Source of the DNA: a virus
IMG/VR virus record: IMGVR_UViG_3300031251_000030
Location: 1 to 49,938 of that record
Direction: 5' to 3' (one strand)
Length of the DNA stretch: 49,938 nucleotides
The notes under the pieces are model-generated. The model saw nothing but the letters and a program-made list of their open reading frames with translations, was not told the DNA's origin and made no database searches. Position numbers and translations under genes: made by a program. Below, piece by piece: positions 8,527 to 16,238 of this stretch. Positions within the stretch are counted from its first letter, which is position 1; the number at the start of each line of letters is the position of its first letter.

Positions 8527-9807
8527 TCAAAGTTCATCCGTGTCGGGCTCGGTGAAGGTCATCTTGAGAACCTCGAAGGGGTCTCCAGCTTTCATCCACG
8601 TTGCCATGCTGTCGAGGCGCAGCACTTCGTCCTCGACACTCTCAACGCCAATTTGGCGCAGAACTTCATCCACCTTGTCGCCAAGGCCAGCTTCTTCGGC
8701 GATGCGCTGTATCTCGACCATCGCAAGTTCGAGGCGTCCCTGGTCGAGCGTCTCACGCCCGGGACTCATCGAATAACTCAGCGACCACTCACCATCCTTG
8801 GCGCGCCGTTCGCCGAATTCGCGGAGGACCGCCTTCAGCTCTTCCTTGACCAGCGCGTCTTCCTTCTCGGCCTTTTTCTTGGTGGCGCGCGCCTTGTGAG
8901 CGCGTTCCATCACCTCGTTGAGGCGCTCGATCATCGCCGGATTTTGTCCAGCCTTCTTGCGCAGCTTCTCCTCTTCCTTGGTCGGCTTCGCCGGCATCGC
9001 TGCGACGGTAGTTGCGACACAGGCGGACCAGAACGGGCAGTAATCGCAGGACTTGTCGATGACGCCTTCCCGCATTAGGAGGGCAGGCGACTTGGTTTCG
9101 TAAACGATATGGGATCGCTTCTTGGCGATCTCATATTTCTTCGGATCGAACTCGACGACGAACACGTGCATGTCGTCGAAGAACGACGCGTTGACGTAAA
9201 GGATCACTGCGTAGTGCGGCTCGAACTTCGTGTTCTCGCGCACGATGCCCATCTGAATTTGCGTCTGTCCGTGATGGATCGACTTCTCTTCAGAGAGATC
9301 AACGCGAGGATCGATGGACTTGATTTCGAACATGACGCAGTCGGACTTGATGTCCTTGACGCCATAATTCTCCAGCCAGTTGCGCGGGATGCCGTGGATC
9401 AAACCGTCAGGCGTGACTGACATCGGAACGCCATCGCAGAACAGCGTCTGCTGATTGGTGCCGGTGTAATCGATCTTGAATCCATAGTTGTTTGCAGCCC
9501 AACCCATCGCAGGCACGACATGATAGTTCTCGATCAGGTCGCCGCGACGCGTTGCGCCCCAGGACTCCTTGTAATCAGCGTCCTTCGGCGTTCCATGGCG
9601 CGCATACCACGCCTTGCGAATGCAGCCAAAAACCTCCGAGCTGCCGAGCGTCTTGGTGCGGTCGTGACCCCATTGCTTCTTCGTCGAGTCGATGAACCCG
9701 TTGAAGAATAACTGGAAGTCAGCCGGCTCGATTAACGGCGCGGTTGGCTTCAACGCAACCGGCATCTTTCGGCGGAAGCCGGGTGAGACTGGAGCTTGAT
9801 CGACCAT
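8527..9807 (-). CDS. Cas4-like PD-(D/E)XK exonuclease with Fe-S cluster
   Basis: 426 residues from ATG 9807, which overlaps the upstream TGA (TGATG). A GTG 3 nt earlier is an alternative. Nuclease core: Asp134 (TPDG), Glu161 and Lys163 (FEIKS), and QTQIQM as the QhxxY-like motif. Cysteines 62, 254, 257 and 263 (C...CDYC...C) match the four ligands of the AddB/Cas4 iron-sulfur cluster. A lysine/glutamate-rich coiled coil (about 280-330) follows. Probable recombination exonuclease acting with the helicase and ssDNA-binding protein of the same operon. Confidence 0.8.
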   Translation of the reverse strand: MVDQAPVSPGFRRKMPVALKPTAPLIEPADFQLFFNGFIDSTKKQWGHDRTKTLGSSEVFGCIRKAWYARHGTPKDADYKESWGATRRGDLIENYHVVPAMGWAANNYGFKIDYTGTNQQTLFCDGVPMSVTPDGLIHGIPRNWLENYGVKDIKSDCVMFEIKSIDPRVDLSEEKSIHHGQTQIQMGIVRENTKFEPHYAVILYVNASFFDDMHVFVVEFDPKKYEIAKKRSHIVYETKSPALLMREGVIDKSCDYCPFWSACVATTVAAMPAKPTKEEEKLRKKAGQNPAMIERLNEVMERAHKARATKKKAEKEDALVKEELKAVLREFGERRAKDGEWSLSYSMSPGRETLDQGRLELAMVEIQRIAEEAGLGDKVDEVLRQIGVESVEDEVLRLDSMATWMKAGDPFEVLKMTFTEPDTDEL

Positions 9808-10439
9808 CACGCCGCCTCGTAAAGCACGTCGTTGAGGGCGTCGGTCGTGTCGGCAAGTGCAAAGAAAATCTTCTTGCAGGCGATCACGTCGACCATGGCG
9901 TTATGTGCGCCTGGAAGGTCTTCGCCGGTGAAGTGCTTCAGCGCCTCAACTAGCTTTGGCCAAGCGTATTCACCACCCGACGAGCGCTTGCCTTTCTTCT
10001 TCACGATGGGAGTGGACTTCATCATCGTGCAGACGAACTTGTTCTTCGGCAGCCAAAGGTCCTGGACCTCCTGACCGAAGGTGAGGTCGACCATGGCGCT
10101 GGCGCGCTCCATGATGATCTTGTCGAACTTGACGTTATGTGCCACGCACAAGTCGGCTGCGGCGAGCATGTCACGGAACGGCAGCACAGCACTTTCCAAC
10201 AGCACACCGCACTCCTCAGCCTTCTCGGTCGTGATCTTGTGGACGTTGGCGGCTCCATCCGGAATGGTCCATTGACCATTCGGCGTGATGATCAGGTCTA
10301 GCGCCGCGATGTCCTCGCGGGTTTCGAGATCGACCAGCAGTGCGCCGAGTTGAACGAGATTAGGTTGCTCCGGAGAAACTGATGGCTTTCCCCAATTTGC
10401 AATTCCCGTGGTCTCGGTATCCCAGAATAGTGCCTTCAT
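9807..10439 (-). CDS. DnaQ-like DEDDh 3'-5' exonuclease
   Basis: 210 residues. Exo I DTETTG (Asp8, Glu10), Exo II CVAHNVKFD, Exo III GAHNAMVD with the His and Asp of the DEDDh class. Proofreading or nucleic acid trimming exonuclease related to polymerase III epsilon. The polymerase in this window has its own exonuclease domain, so this one may serve recombination or degradation. Overlaps the HNH gene by ATGA. Confidence 0.88.
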   Translation of the reverse strand: MKALFWDTETTGIANWGKPSVSPEQPNLVQLGALLVDLETREDIAALDLIITPNGQWTIPDGAANVHKITTEKAEECGVLLESAVLPFRDMLAAADLCVAHNVKFDKIIMERASAMVDLTFGQEVQDLWLPKNKFVCTMMKSTPIVKKKGKRSSGGEYAWPKLVEALKHFTGEDLPGAHNAMVDVIACKKIFFALADTTDALNDVLYEAA

Positions 10440-10912
10440 GTTTCAGCTTTTCCTTCTAGCTTCTTCAAGTCTCTAAATACAGCTTCAAGTTCGGAAGCCG
10501 TCGCATTACTTTTGATAGTGTTGGCTCTGTGCGATATTACTCTGATGTTTCCTTTAACATATCCAAGAGTAGGGTTTATCTTATCCAAAGAAGGTGAGTT
10601 TGGCCCGGTTACCTTTTCATTAAGTATCAAAGGTATCTTTAGAACAGGGCACTCCTCCGGTATAACTATGTCTGACCACTCAATATCGAATGGCAGCCAT
10701 TTCAACTTTGCGCGTTGCCTTGCAGCATTAACCAGAGACCTTTCTGGGTTGTTTCGACGATGTTCTTTGTGCTTAGTTCTGGCACCTTCCGGATCACGAT
10801 CTCTGATCTTCTGCATTCCGCCGCGCTTCGAGCAGATTGGGGAGCAATAAATCGCCTTCTTATTTCTCGAAGGTGGAACTTCTTGCTTGCAGTGCGGGCA
10901 TACGCGCGTCAT
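10436..10912 (-). CDS. HNH endonuclease with N-terminal zinc finger
   Basis: 158 residues. CPHC (5-8) and CSPIC (about 23-27) make a zinc ribbon. The C-terminal half has SLDKINPTLGYVKGNIRVIS, the endonuclease VII/HNH pattern common in phage homing genes. AT-rich compared with its neighbours. It is the first gene behind promoter 10951-10979 and overlaps the exonuclease by 4 nt. Confidence 0.85.
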   Translation of the reverse strand: MTRVCPHCKQEVPPSRNKKAIYCSPICSKRGGMQKIRDRDPEGARTKHKEHRRNNPERSLVNAARQRAKLKWLPFDIEWSDIVIPEECPVLKIPLILNEKVTGPNSPSLDKINPTLGYVKGNIRVISHRANTIKSNATASELEAVFRDLKKLEGKAET

Positions 10913-10950
10913 GTCGGAGATGGTGTCTTTCGCTTGTTCTGATGTTAGGG

Positions 10951-10979
10951 AACCTAGCAGCCTGTCTTAACCGTGTCAA
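10951..10979 (-). promoter_or_regulatory. Promoter for HNH-exonuclease-Cas4-like operon
   Basis: TTGACA (10974-10979), 17-nt spacer ending TGC, TAGGTT (10951-10956). Expected start near 10944. It sits in the 105-nt gap behind the small membrane protein gene. Confidence 0.75.
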
Positions 10980-11017
10980 GAAAAATAGCAAGGACTGGCG
11001 TTGGAATTTACCGTTCG

Positions 11018-11287
11018 TTAACCACTGATCGGACGGCCCCGGAATTTCAGGACCAATCCGATCTGGACAGCGTTCATCAGCATGATCCCCCACGCTCCGA
11101 GCGTGCTCCACCATTGCCCGACCGCCGGGTAGAAGACGAGGTTCCAGAGCCCCCAGGCGGTGAAGAATGCCAGCGCGGTCAGCGTCTGTCCGGCGACGGC
11201 CTTCTTCTTCCAGATGTCCCAGGCGTTCAGCGCAACGAAGATGCCGCCTGAACACTCGAAGACCGCGTTGATGAAGTCGTAACTCAT
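11018..11287 (-). CDS. Small membrane protein
   Basis: 89 residues, AAGGAAAC before the ATG. Three hydrophobic segments (about 10-25, 33-52, 60-80) rich in aromatic residues suggest an integral membrane protein. Lies 7 nt after the polymerase gene, so it is co-expressed with it. No family recognised. Superinfection or envelope roles are possible but unsupported. Confidence 0.65.
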   Translation of the reverse strand: MSYDFINAVFECSGGIFVALNAWDIWKKKAVAGQTLTALAFFTAWGLWNLVFYPAVGQWWSTLGAWGIMLMNAVQIGLVLKFRGRPISG

Positions 11288-11294
11288 TGTTTCC

Positions 11295-13400
11295 TTAGTG
11301 CGTTTGAGCCCAATTCAGCCCGATCTTCGACTCGGCGGCGACCGGCGCGGCATAGTCAAAGAATTCGCCGGCTTCCTTCGCGCATTGCTTGCACAGCTCG
11401 GCGGCGTGCTCGGCGATCTCTCGCGTGCGGCAGGCGGCTTGAACCTCATCGTGAACCCAGGCGCAAAGGCCCCAATCGACGCCGTAGACGTAGCCAGCCT
11501 CTGTCATCAAATCATAGAAGAAGATCACCCAGACCTTCGAGATCAGCGCCGCATCGGATTGCAATTGCAGGTTCAATGCAGCGTGCTTAGAGCGGACCCA
11601 AAGCTTGCGTCCGTCAAGCCCGTCGAGATACTTGCGCCCGGCGAGGCGACCGACCTTCTTGATCAGCTTGCCGAAGGCTGGAATACCGTTCTGAAGGTTT
11701 GCCTTGAGCTGCTTTCCGCGAGCACGCATGGCATCGGCGGAGGCGTTGGGAGGAAGGACGATAGAACCAACCTTGAGATCGCCACCTCCATACATGATCG
11801 CATAGAGGCAAGTCTTTGCGTTATCTCGGGAGTCGAGCTGGAAGGCGATCTGATTTTTAGTGTGTGGGTCACCGTCGAGAACGACGTTGACATATTCGCC
11901 TCCGTCGAATTCAGCGAGGCGCGCGGCGAGGCATCGAAGTTCGATGCCAGATAGATCGCAGCCCATGAGCCACCAATCAGGTGGCGCGGTGAACAGGGAG
12001 CGGCACTCAAAGCCATATTTTCCAGCCCTACCGAAAAGGATAGTCTTCTTCTTTGGATTGCCTTGATCGTCCAGCGCATAGGCGAAAGGTTTGCCGGTCT
12101 TCTTGTCGATGATCTTCTTGTTGAAGCTGCCGTCGTCGCGCAGCACATTCGTCGACGCGACCTTCGGAACTTGCCCCTGGTTCGGAGACAGATGCGACGC
12201 GCGACCGGAGATCGTGCCGCCGACGTTGACGTAGCCGTGAATCTTGCCGTCAGACTTGACCAGCGCCAGCCATGCGTTGTCGCCATTGACAAGCATGCCC
12301 AGGAGCTTGTTCAGGAAGAACAGCTCGGCGAGGTCCTCGCAGATCGGGATTGACGGCGCGAGCGTGCGCAACACGTCGTCGTTGACTTCCGGATTACCTT
12401 TTTCGGTGAAGTCGACCGGCTCCCAATTGTAGATCGTGGTGAGGCGGTCGATGATTTGAGTGCGCGAGTTCGGGTTGAATTCCCTGATAATGACCGGGCA
12501 GCACGGCGCGTCAGGCGATTGCTCAGAGATGATCGTTTGACCGAGGACTTCAGTCCTAACGTTCATCTTCTTCTTGTAAACGTTGACGTCAGCCCAAACC
12601 TTGCGGCTGGAGTCCTCACCAAAGTGTTCACGTGGTTGGAGCTTGTAATTCTTCTTCGGCGCAAACCATCGACCGAAGTGCTTGACGACTTCGGCGCGCA
12701 GCTCGTTGTATTCGTTGGTCAGGTTCTCGGCGAGTTCTTGCGCCTTGTCGATGTCGAACTGAAATCCGAACTGTTCCTGAAGGAACATGATGTAATGGAT
12801 GCGGTGCTCGACGCGTAGCGCTTGTTCGCTCCAGTTCATCGCGGAAAGATTGTTCCACAACGCCAGCGTAACGCGAACGTCCTGTTCGCAGTATTCCACC
12901 ATGGAGTCGTTGCACTCGCCCCAGACATACTCCCTGATTTCTTCTTTTGACGTTATGCCTCGCTCACGTGCTTCTTGTTCTCGGCCCTTTGCATAGTCTC
13001 CCTTATGCAGCCGCATCCTCTGCCCCCACGCTTCAAGCGTGTGGGTGCCGATCAGGCGACCTTCTAGGATACCCTGCTCAAATGCGCGATAATCTCCATC
13101 CTTGACGTTACTCTTCATCATGCGAGACATGACCAACGTGTCTCGGATTAAGATATTTTCAGGAAGCTGCCAATCAGGATATATTTTCTCCAGAGCAGGT
13201 AAGTCGAATGACAAAATGTTATGACCTACTAACACATCAGCGCTTGACAATAAATCAAGAGCATCTTGCATCTGGTCTTGGCGGAACGAAATAATATCTG
13301 AAACGACGTCGTTTTCGACGACTGCTGCGCACAAACAATGCACGCGATCCATTTGATCAAGGAATCCATTGGACTCGATGTCGAAAAGTATCGTCTTCAT
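11295..13400 (-). CDS. Family A DNA polymerase (T7-like)
   Basis: 701 residues from ATG 13400, which overlaps the HNH stop (ATGA). The N-terminal 3'-5' exonuclease has Asp7 and Glu9 (FDIESNG), Asp66 (GHNILSFD) and Asp174 (EYCEQD). Polymerase motifs: TISGRASHLSPNQGQVP, motif A GCDLSGIELR (Asp482), motif B KTCLYAIMYGGG, motif C WVHDEV (Asp651, Glu652). Replicative polymerase of the phage. No 5'-3' exonuclease domain. It works with the primase-helicase at 23626, the ssDNA-binding-like protein and the ligase. Confidence 0.95.
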   Translation of the reverse strand: MKTILFDIESNGFLDQMDRVHCLCAAVVENDVVSDIISFRQDQMQDALDLLSSADVLVGHNILSFDLPALEKIYPDWQLPENILIRDTLVMSRMMKSNVKDGDYRAFEQGILEGRLIGTHTLEAWGQRMRLHKGDYAKGREQEARERGITSKEEIREYVWGECNDSMVEYCEQDVRVTLALWNNLSAMNWSEQALRVEHRIHYIMFLQEQFGFQFDIDKAQELAENLTNEYNELRAEVVKHFGRWFAPKKNYKLQPREHFGEDSSRKVWADVNVYKKKMNVRTEVLGQTIISEQSPDAPCCPVIIREFNPNSRTQIIDRLTTIYNWEPVDFTEKGNPEVNDDVLRTLAPSIPICEDLAELFFLNKLLGMLVNGDNAWLALVKSDGKIHGYVNVGGTISGRASHLSPNQGQVPKVASTNVLRDDGSFNKKIIDKKTGKPFAYALDDQGNPKKKTILFGRAGKYGFECRSLFTAPPDWWLMGCDLSGIELRCLAARLAEFDGGEYVNVVLDGDPHTKNQIAFQLDSRDNAKTCLYAIMYGGGDLKVGSIVLPPNASADAMRARGKQLKANLQNGIPAFGKLIKKVGRLAGRKYLDGLDGRKLWVRSKHAALNLQLQSDAALISKVWVIFFYDLMTEAGYVYGVDWGLCAWVHDEVQAACRTREIAEHAAELCKQCAKEAGEFFDYAAPVAAESKIGLNWAQTH

Positions 13401-13978
13401 CTCGCGAATGCCATTCCATGAGAGCCGCGAACACATCGTTTACGAAGTGTTCTAGGAGATATTTCAATCTCTTCTGCAAGCTCTACTAGCTTGTAGATTT
13501 CTCCATTGTAAGTTACAAAGCATGTTTTCCTTGTATTCCTGTTCTGCTCAGTAATTGTTGCCCAAACACAGTTGTCTGGATCGTAATTACCATTAACATC
13601 CTCGCGCTCAATAGAATGTTTTGACGATGGACGCGGTCCCATGTCTTCAAAGAAGTTATCAAAAGACGACCAGCGTTCGCATACAGTAATACCTCGCTCG
13701 CCGTAGTCTTTATATGATTCGTTATTAGGGTTTTCACAGCGATAACGCATAGAGCGCCACGCCATATGTTCTGGCGTTCCACTCAATCCGTGAGTTAGGC
13801 GATTTTTTCGCAAGCAACCGCAAGAGGTGGATGTTCCATTACGAAGCTTGTCAGATCGAACTGTTTTAACTACTCCGCAGCCACAGCGAGACAACCATTT
13901 ATAGTCTCCAGCATAGGACTCGACAGTCCAGTTACCGAACACCATTCCTTCCAGATTGTAGCGCTGCGGCTGCGGCAT
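13397..13978 (-). CDS. HNH homing endonuclease next to the polymerase gene
   Basis: 193 residues from ATG 13978. N-terminal cysteines (CGCG ... SCGCL) form a zinc module. The core SIEREDVNGNYDPDNCVW followed by TEQNRN is the HNH motif of phage homing enzymes. A C-terminal helix-turn-helix (LVELAEEIEISPRTLRKR) binds DNA. AT-rich, overlapping the polymerase start by 4 nt. The ATG directly follows TTAGGATTCCTGAC, the recurrent -10 type motif, so a leaderless start is possible. An upstream start at 14008 would overlap rlpA. Confidence 0.85.
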   Translation of the reverse strand: MPQPQRYNLEGMVFGNWTVESYAGDYKWLSRCGCGVVKTVRSDKLRNGTSTSCGCLRKNRLTHGLSGTPEHMAWRSMRYRCENPNNESYKDYGERGITVCERWSSFDNFFEDMGPRPSSKHSIEREDVNGNYDPDNCVWATITEQNRNTRKTCFVTYNGEIYKLVELAEEIEISPRTLRKRCVRGSHGMAFAR

Positions 13979-13988
13979 GTCAGGAATC

Positions 13989-14456
13989 CTAACGTCCGAG
14001 AACAGCAATATGCACGTAACCGGTGCCAGCCAGGATCAGCCCGAGCTGCTCGGCGGCGTGACGCGAAAGGTCGAGCGAGCGCCCGGTCCACGCCGCCGGG
14101 CCGCGATCATTCACGGTCACGACGACGTGGCGTGGTCCGCGCGATACGAGCAGCTTGGTGCCCAGCGGAAGCGTTCGGTGCGCGGCGGTAAGTCCGCCAG
14201 CTCGAAACACGTCACCGTTAGCGGTGTGGCGCTTCAGGCCCTCACGTTTTCCGCCGCCACCGTAGTAGCTGGTGAGGACCGTCCCGCCGCCCTGCGCGCG
14301 CGCCACGCCATGTCGATGGTGCTTGCCGTGAGGCGCGTGCTGGGCGGTCTGAACCGGAATACCGAACAGCGCTTCGCTGAGCGACCACGCCGAAGCAGGC
14401 GTGCTGAAGGCTGCGCTCGCGATGATCGCGGCGCTCGCAATGGTTCTGAAGTTCAT
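13989..14456 (-). CDS. RlpA-like double-psi beta-barrel exported protein
   Basis: 155 residues from the second ATG (AGGAG 5 nt upstream; the first ATG is too close). Signal peptide about 1-22 ending ASA. The RlpA-type barrel contains TSYYGGG, TANGDVF, LTAAHRTLPLGTKL and VTVNDRGPA, with the conserved Asp of the domain. RlpA family members are septal lytic transglycosylases acting on denuded peptidoglycan. A periplasmic role in lysis or cell wall processing is likely. Confidence 0.85.
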   Translation of the reverse strand: MNFRTIASAAIIASAAFSTPASAWSLSEALFGIPVQTAQHAPHGKHHRHGVARAQGGGTVLTSYYGGGGKREGLKRHTANGDVFRAGGLTAAHRTLPLGTKLLVSRGPRHVVVTVNDRGPAAWTGRSLDLSRHAAEQLGLILAGTGYVHIAVLGR

Positions 14457-14474
14457 CATTTCTCCTTGGTTAAA

Positions 14475-14699
14475 TCAAACGACACCGAATACCTTGGTGC
14501 CGTCAGGAGCGCCGTAGTATTCGGGGATGTCCCGACCGGTCAGCTCACTGATAGATTCGAGCGGTGCATATCCCTCGTGGAAGTGCTGCTCGATAGTGGA
14601 CGCGTTGTCCCGCATTAGGCTCGCGGCGTCCCATTCGTTCCACTTCAATCGAAGCAGAAGAATTGCTTGCATTGCTGCAATAAAGTCAGGAAGGTTCAT
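14475..14699 (-). CDS. Unknown small protein
   Basis: 74 residues, starts MNLPDFIAAMQAILLL. Overlaps the upstream gene by ATGA. It contains WNEWDAASLM followed by an acidic GYAPLESISEL segment, weakly similar in layout to the WNDNEADSYV part of the next gene upstream. The two may be diverged relatives. Function unknown. Confidence 0.6.
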   Translation of the reverse strand: MNLPDFIAAMQAILLLRLKWNEWDAASLMRDNASTIEQHFHEGYAPLESISELTGRDIPEYYGAPDGTKVFGVV

Positions 14700-14923
14700 T
14701 GATAGGCTCCATCACCATCGGCGTCGTGAACGCCGTGGAAGTTCAGATCGGAATCGACGTATTCGGAGGGCGATATACAGTCGCACCATGCACCCTTGAA
14801 CTGGTCTTCGTCGGCGACGTAGCTATCAGCTTCGTTGTCGTTCCATCCGAGACCGTTCGTCAGATATTTGTGGACTGCATCCACGTAGGCTTGTAAGGAT
14901 TTGTAGCGATTGCGTCGCGCCAT
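14696..14923 (-). CDS. Unknown small acidic protein
   Basis: 75 residues with LGWNDNEADSYVADEDQF and an acidic C-terminus. The ATG is preceded directly by TAGGTTTCTTGAC, the recurrent -10 type motif ending at the start codon, so it may be translated from a leaderless mRNA. First gene of a pair, ending by overlap with the next. Confidence 0.6.
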   Translation of the reverse strand: MARRNRYKSLQAYVDAVHKYLTNGLGWNDNEADSYVADEDQFKGAWCDCISPSEYVDSDLNFHGVHDADGDGAYQ

Positions 14924-14936
14924 GTCAAGAAACCTA

Positions 14937-15545
14937 TCATCGTCCGGCGTAGTAAAGGCGTGGTCCGCCCTGTCGTTTCACCATCGGGCGCTCTCCCCAG
15001 AGATACCATGCGTAGTTGAAGCGTGGACCATTGTCGCCCTGCTTCTTCTCGAACCAGCGTGGACGCCATGTCAGGACGATCTTGCCGACATATTCAGGGC
15101 AGTTGCCGAAGAGGTGCGCACGGTCCCTGCCAGACGTGTCCAGCTCGTTGCGACCGAGCATGGCGGCGAAGATCGCGTTGCCCTGGCGAATGTGATAGAC
15201 CCCGCGATCCATGAAGTCGGTGACGAGATCGCCGAACGGCGGGTTGGTGATGATGGCGTCGAAGCCGAGGGAGGGGGTTGAGTTCAGAAAGTCCAGTTGA
15301 TTGATGTTCGCAGCCTGCGGCTCGATGTCGCTTCCCCAGACGTTGTCGAAATGCTGCTCCAGCACGCGACCCATTGCCCAATCACCAGCCGCGCATTCCC
15401 AGATGGTGTCGCGCTTGGTCAGATAGCCCTCGGCGAGGAGAACGCGCGCCAGGGCGTGCGTCACGTTCTCGTCAATCGTAGGATACCAATCTCGTGGCGC
15501 GCGAGGATGCTGGGACACACCCAGCATGGCAGGATCGGCATGCAT
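14937..15545 (-). CDS. Putative DNA methyltransferase (NPPF type)
   Basis: 202 residues from ATG 15545, coupled to the upstream stop (TGATG). SAM-binding motif I-like segment IWECAAGDWAMGRVL with the acidic follow-up GSDIEP. Catalytic motif IV ITNPPFGD, typical of N6-adenine or N4-cytosine amino methyltransferases. Short for a DNA methyltransferase and without an obvious target recognition domain. Possible role: protection of phage DNA from restriction, or CcrM-like marking that a GcrA-like protein could read; the latter is speculation. Confidence 0.7.
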   Translation of the reverse strand: MHADPAMLGVSQHPRAPRDWYPTIDENVTHALARVLLAEGYLTKRDTIWECAAGDWAMGRVLEQHFDNVWGSDIEPQAANINQLDFLNSTPSLGFDAIITNPPFGDLVTDFMDRGVYHIRQGNAIFAAMLGRNELDTSGRDRAHLFGNCPEYVGKIVLTWRPRWFEKKQGDNGPRFNYAWYLWGERPMVKRQGGPRLYYAGR

Positions 15546-16183
15546 CAAACAAGCGCTCCATAGCGGACACGACTTCCGCCGTTCAAGGTGAAGAAGGTGC
15601 GAAGAAATTCCTCGCTGGCGGTGCGATGATCCCACGCCGTGTGATTGGCAAAGTGCGGAACGAACCCCTTCGGAACCCACCGACGCGGGATGCCGATCTC
15701 GACGCCGCTCTGCGTGGTTTCGACGCCATCCATGCCGCAGCGAATAGCGTCCGACCAGAGCATCTCGGTGTCTACATGCTTGACGTGACCATGGTGCTTA
15801 TCGATCAGTTCGAGAGCGCCAACCGCTTCCATTACGGCCTGATGGATCGGCTGTTCGAACAAGCGGAACGCATCGCCGAGCGCATGTTTGGTCGGCGACG
15901 GGACGTCAAGGAGATAGGCTTCGTGTGCATCATGCATCAAGCAGGCGTAAGCCTTGTCCAGCCGTTCCGGATCATCCTTGTCGGTGATCTCCAGTGACAG
16001 CTCGGCGCACTCGACGGAATGCTGCGCGACCGAAAAGAAACTGCGGGTATGTCCGCCAAAGCGGCAAAGATTACTCAGCGCGTGAACGACGTCAGTGATA
16101 GCGACGTCGTCGGCGCTGGGAAGGCGAAGATCAAACACACGACCCGAACGGGTCGTGAGAGCCGTCTTAGAATGTTCAGCCAT
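15545..16183 (-). CDS. HD-domain 5'-nucleotidase (YfbR-like)
   Basis: 212 residues. RFGGHTRSFFSVAQHSVECA and CLMHDAHEAYLLDVPSP give the H...HD...D metal ligands of HD hydrolases, in the arrangement of YfbR-type dNMP 5'-nucleotidases. Likely trims dNMP pools or salvages host nucleotides next to the dNTP synthesis genes. First gene behind promoter 16208-16236. Confidence 0.82.
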   Translation of the reverse strand: MAEHSKTALTTRSGRVFDLRLPSADDVAITDVVHALSNLCRFGGHTRSFFSVAQHSVECAELSLEITDKDDPERLDKAYACLMHDAHEAYLLDVPSPTKHALGDAFRLFEQPIHQAVMEAVGALELIDKHHGHVKHVDTEMLWSDAIRCGMDGVETTQSGVEIGIPRRWVPKGFVPHFANHTAWDHRTASEEFLRTFFTLNGGSRVRYGALV

Positions 16184-16207
16184 TTTCTGTCTCCAAAAGT
16201 GTCATTG

Positions 16208-16236
16208 AACTTAGCGATTGTTAGGATACCTGTCAA
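16208..16236 (-). promoter_or_regulatory. Promoter for HD nucleotidase and methyltransferase
   Basis: TTGACA (16231-16236), 17-nt spacer, TAAGTT (16208-16213). The start is expected near 16201, giving a leader of about 18 nt. It overlaps the helicase 3' end. Confidence 0.65.
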
Positions 16237-16238
16237 GG

